Made by a program: the position numbers and the translations under genes
From: JBBSOK01 sp965219125
GTDB lineage: Bacteria; Bacteroidota; Bacteroidia; Flavobacteriales; Flavobacteriaceae
Direction: 5' to 3'
DNA: 64,000 nt
Assembly: GCA_965219125.1 (NCBI GenBank)
Contig: CBDCMO010000002.1
Location: forward strand, 2,480,001-2,544,000
The notes under the pieces: generated by a model
Database searches by the model: none
What the model was told of the DNA's origin: nothing
The model's input: only the letters and a program-made list of their open reading frames with translations
In this document: positions 15,753 through 21,890 of the stretch, one piece after another
How the letters are laid out: each line of letters starts with the position of its first letter
Position numbering within the stretch: the stretch's first letter is position 1

Positions 15753-16046
15753 CTAAATTTCGTTAGCGTCTATTTTGTCATATTCTGCGTGAGTTCCAAT
15801 AAATCTTATCCAACAGATTTGATACTCAAAATTGAACTTCACTATTAACCGATAATTATTTCCTTTGATGTCAAAAACAATCCGATTATCTTTTAAAATA
15901 CTTGCTTTCGGATAATCTTTTTTTAAATCATTTATTGTTTTCCAAGACGTTTTTTCTGTTTCCCTAAACCACGATTTTAATTGTTGTTCACTATCGGCGT
16001 GTTTTTTCCAGAATTCACGTAATGTACTTTTAGCAATAACTCTCAA
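15753..16046 (-). CDS. higB: HigB-type mRNA interferase toxin (cassette 2)
   Basis: 97 residues of the HigB_toxin family: MRVIAKSTLREFWKKHADSEQQLKSWFRE, then DIKGNNYRLIVKFNFEYQICWIRFIGTHAEYDKID, with the conserved NYRL and FIGTHAEYDKI strands. These toxins cut mRNA on the ribosome. The start is a TTG; the family usually begins MRVI-, which supports it. It comes first in the operon, the usual HigBA order. Confidence 0.93.
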   Translation of the reverse strand: MRVIAKSTLREFWKKHADSEQQLKSWFRETEKTSWKTINDLKKDYPKASILKDNRIVFDIKGNNYRLIVKFNFEYQICWIRFIGTHAEYDKIDANEI

Positions 16047-16113
16047 TTCATTTATTTTTTACAAATATAATCAAAAAAGTTACCGATTTGGTATTTTATT
16101 GCGATTTTTATAT

Positions 16114-16251
16114 TGTGGCTAACGTTTGGTGTATGAGCTGTGGCGTGGGTAAGTTACGGATAATTCCAAACAGAAACCTGACATCGGAAAATCCGATGGA
16201 TTTTCCGAGTAGGCGAGGATAAGCCATTGCTTATACACAATGTTAGCTAAC
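16114..16251 (-). repeat. attC-like site R16 (short type, first site of the array)
   Basis: 138 bp. It belongs to the R2/R7/R13 family but is more divergent: arms GTGTATAAGCAATGGCTTATCC and GCCACAGCTCATACAC, inner GGAAAATCCATCGGATTTTCC. It opens GTTAGCTAAC, the same 10 nt as the core next to the integrase (16891-16900), and closes GTTAGCCACA. Confidence 0.92.
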
Positions 16252-16885
16252 GTTTTTTATTTAATTCATAAATTTCTATTCCAATGTTGTGGGTTTTTGG
16301 TTTATTGTCAACGGCTAATTCAGTCTTTACAACTTCCAACATATCCTTTCCGTTTTTATCAAAAAATTGAATAAATCTTAATTCCGACATTATTCCAACT
16401 AATTGGTCACTTTCGTAATTCACAAGCTCAAAAACTACTTCGTTACTCGCTGTTGATTCGAACTTTTGGTAATAAGAACTGTCTCTTGATTTTTGAAAAA
16501 TCGAAAGACTCAAAGTCTTTTCTTTATCAACATTCTTTGGATTCGAGTCGTAACCAGAGTAGAATTTAAAAATTCCGCTGTAAGTGTCGGGCATTTCAGA
16601 TTTCACAAGATTAAATTCAAAAAAACGACTTTTGGTCGAGTCAATTATTCCGTTTTTTAGATTTATTACTTGATTAAGTATTGTATCGTTTTCTTTGGAA
16701 ACATAAACCTCTACTTTTTCACTAAAGTTATTCGGATACTCATATGTAATCCAAAATCGGTCATATTTATCTTTGTCAACTGTCTTTTGGGATTCGACTT
16801 TTTTTAATTCCGCTTTGTCCTTTTTTCCAGAACAGGAAATTAGTCCAAAAACGAGAATTAATATTAAGATACGGAAGTTTCTCAT
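16247..16885 (-). CDS. Lipoprotein of unknown function (cassette 1)
   Basis: About 212 residues from the ATG giving MRNFRILILILVFGLISCSG, a lipoprotein signal with the lipidated Cys in LISCSG. The mature part is a beta-rich domain without known family. The stop codon (TAG) is supplied by the opening arm of R16, and the ATG lies 5 bp from the attI-side core. Being first after the integrase it is the most recently captured cassette under the standard integron model. Confidence 0.68.
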   Translation of the reverse strand: MRNFRILILILVFGLISCSGKKDKAELKKVESQKTVDKDKYDRFWITYEYPNNFSEKVEVYVSKENDTILNQVINLKNGIIDSTKSRFFEFNLVKSEMPDTYSGIFKFYSGYDSNPKNVDKEKTLSLSIFQKSRDSSYYQKFESTASNEVVFELVNYESDQLVGIMSELRFIQFFDKNGKDMLEVVKTELAVDNKPKTHNIGIEIYELNKKR

Positions 16886-16934
16886 CAAATGTTAGCTAAC
16901 ATGGGAATAAACACTATATAGTGTTTATTCCCAT
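16886..16934 (-). other. attI candidate: core GTTAGCTAAC plus 34-bp perfect palindrome
   Basis: Between the integrase stop (16942) and cassette 1 lies a perfect 34-bp palindrome (16901-16934, arms of 17 bp beginning ATGGGAATAAACACTAT), directly joined to GTTAGCTAAC (16891-16900). The latter is the first cassette core. The palindrome could bind the recombinase as a dimer, or form a stem that ends or slows integrase transcription; it lacks a T-run. The attI role is inferred from position and from the core match with R16. Confidence 0.7.
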
Positions 16935-16941
16935 TATATAA

Positions 16942-18072
16942 TCACAAATCTAAGGGATTTTTAATTGAGGTAAAATTTTTAGTTGATACATGTGTGTAAA
17001 TTTCCGTTGTTTTGGTTGAATTATGTCCTAATAGAAGTTGAATATGCCTTAAATCCGTGCCCGACTCTAGCAAATGTGTCGCAAAGCTGTGACGAAGGGT
17101 ATGGGGCGTTACAACTTTCTTGATGTTTGAATTTTTTGAGGCTTTTTTAATAATCGCACTAACACTCGTTGCGCTGTACTGAACATTTTTATCGCCTTCA
17201 AACAAATATGTCTTAGGCCTATATTGCTTAAAATATAACCGTAGGTCTAATAGTAAAGTTTCTGAAAGCAAAGTATATCTATCTTTGTTTCCTTTTGCAT
17301 CCCTAACATTAATAACCATTCTTGCACTGTCAATATCTTTTAATTCTAAATTTAAAAGTTCACTCCTTCGAAGTCCACCAGAGTATAATGTACTAATTAT
17401 GCATTTATGCTTTAAATTTTTTGTAGCTGAAATCATCGTTTTCATTTCAGTCTTTGAGAGTACTATGGGAAGCTTTTTCCTTTTTCTAGGTCTTTCAAGA
17501 TTATAGTAGGTATTCGGCATATTTAGGACTATTTCATAATAAAACTTTATACTATTTATTGCCTGATTGATATATGAATCCGAAATATTATTTTCAATTA
17601 ATGTTGAAAGGTATTCTCTAATTTTTTTGTCATCAATATTTTGTATTTCGATATGACCAAAGTGGTTTAAAAATTTTTCAAAACACGAGACATAACTTTT
17701 AACGGTGTTATTTGAATATTTCTTTAACTTGAGTTTTTCAACATACTCTTCAGGGCAGGTTCTATATTCTAAAGGTAAATCTCTTTTTTTAAACCATTCA
17801 GCATCAAATACTTCGTTCAATTGTTTAGATCTGTTTTTTTCAAAAAAATAGTTGCAGTTTATCCAAGCAACGCCTTTAAACAAGCTAAATATTGCGTTAA
17901 TGTTTTCATTGGTATTGGCGATTAGGTATTTCGAAAGTTCTTCACTCCAAAATGCGTTTGGCAACGTCTTGACCATTGCATCTAAAACTTTATCCATTTT
18001 AAAATCTATTGCCACATATTTATTATTGGAGATAAAAATGTGTCTTAAGGTTATAAATTTTTCCAATTTCAT
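16942..18072 (-). CDS. Integron-like tyrosine recombinase lacking the IntI-specific insertion
   Basis: 376 residues. About 1-100 is an extra N-terminal domain of unknown type (HIFISNNKYVAIDF, LPNAFWSEELSKYLI). A SAM-like core-binding domain covers about 105-190. The catalytic domain has Arg in GGLRRSE (235/236), Lys263 (GNKDR), His324 and Arg327 (HTLRHSF), His350 (LLGH) and nucleophile Tyr359 (EIYTHV), so it should be active. Between the GNKDR strand and HTLRH there are only about 60 residues, as in XerC/XerD; IntI proteins have roughly 35 more, including the helix that binds attC bases. It is transcribed toward the cassettes, unlike most class 1-type integrons. The 93-bp gap to the divergent gene holds its promoter; no box is clear. 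Confidence 0.92.
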   Translation of the reverse strand: MKLEKFITLRHIFISNNKYVAIDFKMDKVLDAMVKTLPNAFWSEELSKYLIANTNENINAIFSLFKGVAWINCNYFFEKNRSKQLNEVFDAEWFKKRDLPLEYRTCPEEYVEKLKLKKYSNNTVKSYVSCFEKFLNHFGHIEIQNIDDKKIREYLSTLIENNISDSYINQAINSIKFYYEIVLNMPNTYYNLERPRKRKKLPIVLSKTEMKTMISATKNLKHKCIISTLYSGGLRRSELLNLELKDIDSARMVINVRDAKGNKDRYTLLSETLLLDLRLYFKQYRPKTYLFEGDKNVQYSATSVSAIIKKASKNSNIKKVVTPHTLRHSFATHLLESGTDLRHIQLLLGHNSTKTTEIYTHVSTKNFTSIKNPLDL

Positions 18073-18165
18073 AAAAATAGTTTCGATTAAGGTAGTTTTA
18101 ATAAAACTGGTAGCTGTTGATTATGCGTATATTATACGTGTAATGTTCACTTAAGATAGTTTTAT

Positions 18166-18534
18166 ATGAAATGCCTTTCCTGCGGAAAAGAAATCAGCGG
18201 TCGCTCGGACAAAAAATTCTGTGATGTTTATTGTAAGAGCACTTACCATTATCAAAAGGAAAAAGAACAAACTCCGAGCTTCTATAGACAAGTGGAAAAA
18301 CAGTTAAAGCTGAACCGGAAATTATTGAAGAATTTTAATAAAGCAGGCAAATCAACCATAAGAGCAACGCTTTTGGTTGAAGAGGGCTTTAATCCAAACT
18401 ATTTTACCCATTTCTGGAAAAACCAAAAAGGGGAGGTTTATCTTTTTGTATATGAATTTGGTTTTCTGCGAATTTCGGAAAATGGCAAAGACAAATATAT
18501 TTTGGTAAAATGGCAAAATTATATGGAAAAATAG
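18166..18534 (+). CDS. Small protein with N-terminal zinc ribbon
   Basis: 122 residues. CLSCGKEISGRSDKKFCDVYCKSTYHY forms a CxxC...CxxxC zinc-ribbon of the type that begins many small Bacteroidota proteins. A basic helical segment and a C-terminal part (EVYLFVYEFGFLRISENGKDKYILV) follow. The function is unknown. It is divergent from the integrase, so the 93-bp region between them may hold two promoters. Confidence 0.75.
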   Translation: MKCLSCGKEISGRSDKKFCDVYCKSTYHYQKEKEQTPSFYRQVEKQLKLNRKLLKNFNKAGKSTIRATLLVEEGFNPNYFTHFWKNQKGEVYLFVYEFGFLRISENGKDKYILVKWQNYMEK

Positions 18535-18690
18535 CTTGCAACTGCATTAGTTGAATAGTAAAATTTTTATATTGCAGTCTAAACAAGTATTAACCGAGTG
18601 GACACGAAACTGAACAGGTTTTTGAACACACGCCATAATATATAGGTTTACGAGCCCTTCAAAATTCACGAAAAATGAATTAGTTGAGAA

Positions 18691-18735
18691 CTCATAACCC
18701 GAAGGTCACTGGTTCGAATCCAATTCCCGCTACTA
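18691..18735 (+). tRNA. 3' fragment of a tRNA-Met gene (pseudo)
   Basis: Starting at the anticodon loop CTCATAA (anticodon CAT), the sequence continues CCCGA, AGGTC, the T-arm ACTGG-TTCGAAT-CCAAT and an acceptor strand TCCCGCT. This is the 3' half of an initiator-like tRNA-Met. The upstream 27 or so bases cannot form the 5' half, and one T-stem pair is broken (C opposite A), so it is a remnant. Such 3' pieces are typical att sites left by elements that integrate into tRNA genes. Confidence 0.72.
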
Positions 18736-18736
18736 C

Positions 18737-18765
18737 AAAACCACGCCAAGAGCGTGGTTTTTTGG
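18737..18765 (+). terminator. Rho-independent terminator
   Basis: AAACCACGC-CAAGA-GCGTGGTTTTTT: a 9-bp stem with T-run just after the tRNA fragment, probably the original tRNA terminator. Confidence 0.8.
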
Positions 18766-18787
18766 TTTGTATAGTTTATGCCTTATT

Positions 18788-19003
18788 CTAAGGCCTTCCT
18801 TTTAGCCTAATCTCAATTTTTTTCTTTTTCTCTGTTAGGCGTTTCATCAAATCCATGTGTTCGGGATTTTTACTTTCTTTGTAAATTTCGTTAATTCCTA
18901 GAATAAGACGTTTTGCTTCGCGGGAAGCCTCAACACGGTCGCTGGTGGACATGTTGCTCATGCTTGATTGTTCAAATTCGATTGCTTCTTCTATAAGGTT
19001 CAT
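18788..19003 (-). CDS. Small conserved hypothetical protein
   Basis: 71 residues, fully helical and charged (SSMSNMSTSDRVEASREAKRLILGINEIYKESKNPEHMDLMKRLTEKKKKIE). It has no membrane segment or signal. I have no family name for it. The 250 bp between it and the antiporter start hold no other gene. Confidence 0.5.
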   Translation of the reverse strand: MNLIEEAIEFEQSSMSNMSTSDRVEASREAKRLILGINEIYKESKNPEHMDLMKRLTEKKKKIEIRLKGRP

Positions 19004-19252
19004 TCTGATGTTTTTGCTATAAATATATTAATTAATAAAGGATGTTTCTAAAATTTCTTCAGTCTAATTAGCAGGATTGCATTTAAAGGCTCTAATTTTC
19101 AAAGACATAAACTTTTTAATGGACCAAAAATTCAATATTCTTTTTTTTGGTATGATTTTCCTATTTTTCAAAAATAATTATAAACATCAAAAATAAAAGA
19201 ACTTTAGTCTTTAATTTAATCCGTAAGTTTAACCAAACCTAAAATCTTTTAA

Positions 19253-20488
19253 TTGGACTATTTTCTAATCATTACAATTCTCGTTTCATTGGCCGCAGCT
19301 TTTGGATATATAAATGTCCGTTTTTTAAAGCTGCCTAACAGTATTGGGCTTATGCTCGTTACAATTTTATTTACATTGGCGGTTTTTCTGTTAGCTTATG
19401 TGGATGATACTTTGTTAAAGGCAGAAGTGCACATTATAAATAATATAGACTTTAAGAGTGTTTTGCTGGATATTATGCTGAGCTTTCTGCTTTTTGCAGG
19501 AGCTTTACATACCAATTTTCAACAGTTGAAAGTGCAGCGTTGGCCTGTTTTGATATTCTCAACTCTGGGCGTTTTGGTTTCTACATTTTTGGTCGGAATA
19601 TTGGTTTACTATCTTTTATTTATTTTAGGTTTAGATGTGGCTTTTGTTTATTGCCTCTTATTTGGTGCGCTAATTTCTCCAACAGATCCAATTGCGGTAA
19701 TGGGCATTATGAAAAAAGTAGGAATTCCAAAAAAATTAGAAGCCAAAATTGTAGGTGAATCGCTCTTTAATGATGGCGTTGGCGTAGTAGTTTTTCTTTC
19801 AATATTTAAAATTGCAAGCTTTGATGGCAGTGATGTTAGTATTGGTTCGGTAATGGGTTTATTTGGGCAGGAAGTAATTGGTGGCATTGCCCTTGGTTTG
19901 GGGCTTGGCTTTTTCACATACAAACTCCTAAAATCAATTGACGATTATGATATTGAAGTAATTATAACATTGGCAACGGTTATGGGTGGTACTGCTGTTG
20001 CGCAATACTTGCACGTTTCGGCGCCTTTGGCAATGGTTACGGCAGGTTTGGTGGTTGGTAACGACACAATTAGAAAAGGCTCAATGAGCGACTTGACTGA
20101 AACATATGTGGATAAATTTTGGGAACTTATCGATATCCTTTTAAATACCATTCTATTCGTATTAATAGGAATGGAAATGCTCGTTCTCGATTTTGTTGGT
20201 AATTTTATTTTGGCAGGATTTCTCGCCATTCCAATTATATTAGCGTGCCGTTATGCTTCTTTAATTGTCCCGATAAAATTTTTCTCAAAACGCCTGGAAT
20301 TTGTTCCCGGAACTTCGCTTATTATGACTTGGGGCGGACTTCGTGGTGGTATTTCAATAGCATTGGCGTTAAGTTTAACCGAAAATATGCACCGCAATCT
20401 TTTTTTGGTTATAACTTATATTGTTGTTGTTTTTTCAATATTAGTGCAAGGACTCACCGTTGGGAAATTGGTTGAAAAACTTAAATAA
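19253..20488 (+). CDS. Na+/H+ antiporter, CPA1/NhaP type
   Basis: 411 residues with about 12 transmembrane helices. It shows the CPA1 features LLFGALISPTDPIAVMGIMKKVG (ALxSPTDP motif) and KIVGESLFNDGVGVVVF (ESLFNDG, with the ion-binding Asp), and TWGGLRGGISIALALS near the C-terminus. It exchanges cytosolic Na+ or K+ for protons. The start is a TTG, chosen because the family begins MDYFLIITILVSLAA with the first helix directly after it. Not in an obvious operon. Confidence 0.92.
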   Translation: MDYFLIITILVSLAAAFGYINVRFLKLPNSIGLMLVTILFTLAVFLLAYVDDTLLKAEVHIINNIDFKSVLLDIMLSFLLFAGALHTNFQQLKVQRWPVLIFSTLGVLVSTFLVGILVYYLLFILGLDVAFVYCLLFGALISPTDPIAVMGIMKKVGIPKKLEAKIVGESLFNDGVGVVVFLSIFKIASFDGSDVSIGSVMGLFGQEVIGGIALGLGLGFFTYKLLKSIDDYDIEVIITLATVMGGTAVAQYLHVSAPLAMVTAGLVVGNDTIRKGSMSDLTETYVDKFWELIDILLNTILFVLIGMEMLVLDFVGNFILAGFLAIPIILACRYASLIVPIKFFSKRLEFVPGTSLIMTWGGLRGGISIALALSLTENMHRNLFLVITYIVVVFSILVQGLTVGKLVEKLK

Positions 20489-20545
20489 ATTAATATTCCA
20501 ACATCTAACATCCAGCTTACAAGAACAACTGAATAATCGACAAAT

Positions 20546-20577
20546 ATTCATAATTCATAATTCATAATTCATAATTA
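20546..20577. repeat. 7-bp tandem repeat (ATAATTC)
   Basis: Four to five head-to-tail copies of ATAATTC in the antiporter-era gap. Confidence 0.8.
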
Positions 20578-20607
20578 AGAAAGCTATCTTTACCGAAACA
20601 CAAAAAA

Positions 20608-21489
20608 ATGACCCACAAAGCAGGCTTCGTAAATATAATTGGCAACCCAAATGTTGGTAAAAGTACGTTGATGAATGCCTTTGTTGGAGAACGTTTATCC
20701 ATTATTACCAGCAAGGCGCAAACCACGCGGCATCGGATTTTAGGCATTGTAAATGGTGAAGATTTTCAGGTTATTTTAAGTGACACTCCCGGAATTATAA
20801 AACCATCCTACGAGTTGCAAGAGCGAATGATGGATTTTGTAAAAAGTGCTTTTGATGATGCAGATGTCCTTCTTTATTTAGTTGAATTGGGGGAAAAAGA
20901 ATTAAAGGATGAAGCATTTTTTAACAAAATCCCGAATGCGAAAATCCCGGTTTTATTACTAATAAACAAAATTGATACAGGAAATGAAGCGCTACTTTCC
21001 GAATCTGTAGATTTATGGAAGAGCAAAGTGCCAAACGCTGAAGTTTTTGCAATTTCAGCGCTCCAAAACTTTGGAGTTCCGGAGGTTTTTAATCGTATAA
21101 TTACTTTGTTGCCTGAAAGTCCGCCGTTTTATCCAAAAGATCAGTTAACCGATAAGCCCGAACGTTTTTTCGTTAACGAAATAATCCGCGAAAAAATCCT
21201 AATTCATTATAAAAAAGAAATTCCATATTCCGTAGAAATAGATACGGAAGAGTTTTTTGAAGACGAAAATATCATACGAATACGAAGTGTGATTATGGTA
21301 GAACGCGAAACGCAAAAAGGCATTATAATTGGCCACAAAGGTAGCGCCTTAAAAAGAGTGGGAGTAGAGTCGCGTTCAGATTTGGAAAAATTCTTCGGAA
21401 AACAAATACATATCGAATTGTATGTAAAAGTCAACAAAAATTGGCGAAGCAACGAAAGACAGTTAAAGCGGTTTGGATATAATCAGTGA
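20608..21489 (+). CDS. era: GTPase Era
   Basis: 293 residues. The GTPase domain has G1 GNPNVGKS (12-19), G3 DTPG (59-62) and G4 NKID (120-123). It is followed by a C-terminal KH domain with IIIGHKGSALKRVG. Era binds 16S rRNA near its 3' end and helps mature the 30S subunit. The length is normal and the start ATG follows directly after an AT-rich leader. The related double GTPase gene der lies 2.6 kb downstream. Confidence 0.97.
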   Translation: MTHKAGFVNIIGNPNVGKSTLMNAFVGERLSIITSKAQTTRHRILGIVNGEDFQVILSDTPGIIKPSYELQERMMDFVKSAFDDADVLLYLVELGEKELKDEAFFNKIPNAKIPVLLLINKIDTGNEALLSESVDLWKSKVPNAEVFAISALQNFGVPEVFNRIITLLPESPPFYPKDQLTDKPERFFVNEIIREKILIHYKKEIPYSVEIDTEEFFEDENIIRIRSVIMVERETQKGIIIGHKGSALKRVGVESRSDLEKFFGKQIHIELYVKVNKNWRSNERQLKRFGYNQ

Positions 21490-21890
21490 TAAGAAAGTCG
21501 CAGTTTACAGTCGCAGTAAATCAGTTAGAAAATTAAAATTCAAAATATAAATTGAAAACTGCGAATCTTCTTCCCTTTCCAAATAATATGTAATGAGAAT
21601 TATAATATAAACTTTCAAGGGAAGCCTGTCTGCCTTATTTTGGCAGGGTAGCCGCCTAAAAAAAAGTTGAATTGAAACCAACATAACTCAAATCGGCGGA
21701 CGGAAGGTTCAATTCATTTTATATTAATTTTTAGTCAATTCATAAATTCTTAGGTAAATAAGTCTTCCGTCAAACCGTCTAAATATAAACCGTCCCAATT
21801 CAATTCTACACAATAATTTCAATTTAACAAATACTTCACAACCCTTTTTTTAATTTTACCTTTTCTCATTAATTAAAAGTTTCAAAAAAC
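21490..21890. other. Intergenic region without a gene
   Basis: A 400-bp gap. It holds a degenerate CTGCGACT/AGTCGCAGT-type repeat near its start and an imperfect dyad around 21620-21720 (GCCGCC...GGCGGA, TTGAATTGAAACC...GGTTCAATTCA). No reading frame or RNA is recognised. Confidence 0.6.

Larger units (their letters stand above)
7..16934 (-). mobile_element. Integron-like cassette array (16 cassettes) with attI candidate
   Basis: Sixteen units, each a minus-strand gene or gene pair followed by a 135-205 bp imperfect palindrome, lie downstream of a tyrosine recombinase. Cassette borders, taken as G|TT on the minus strand, fall at plus positions 16900, 16123, 15190, 13920, 13372, 12889, 11543, 10461, 9676, 8983, 8078, 6839, 5744, 4631, 3044, 1985 and 7. 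The first 9-10 nt of every cassette are complementary to the 9-10 nt that open its own palindrome, ending in AAC. This is the expected trace of circular cassettes closed by a folded attC. Function as an integron is inferred from this pattern, gene orientation and the adjacent recombinase. The left limit may lie outside the window. Confidence 0.88.

Noticed and set aside
1273..16251. The regular palindromes as a CRISPR array or phage repeat
   Set aside because: Repeats are 135-205 bp, imperfect, in several families and separated by genes of 0.3-1.3 kb. There are no short direct repeats with spacers, no cas genes and no phage structural genes.
18640..18735. A complete tRNA gene
   Set aside because: Only the anticodon loop to the acceptor end is present. 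The preceding bases cannot form D-arm, anticodon 5' strand or acceptor 5' strand.
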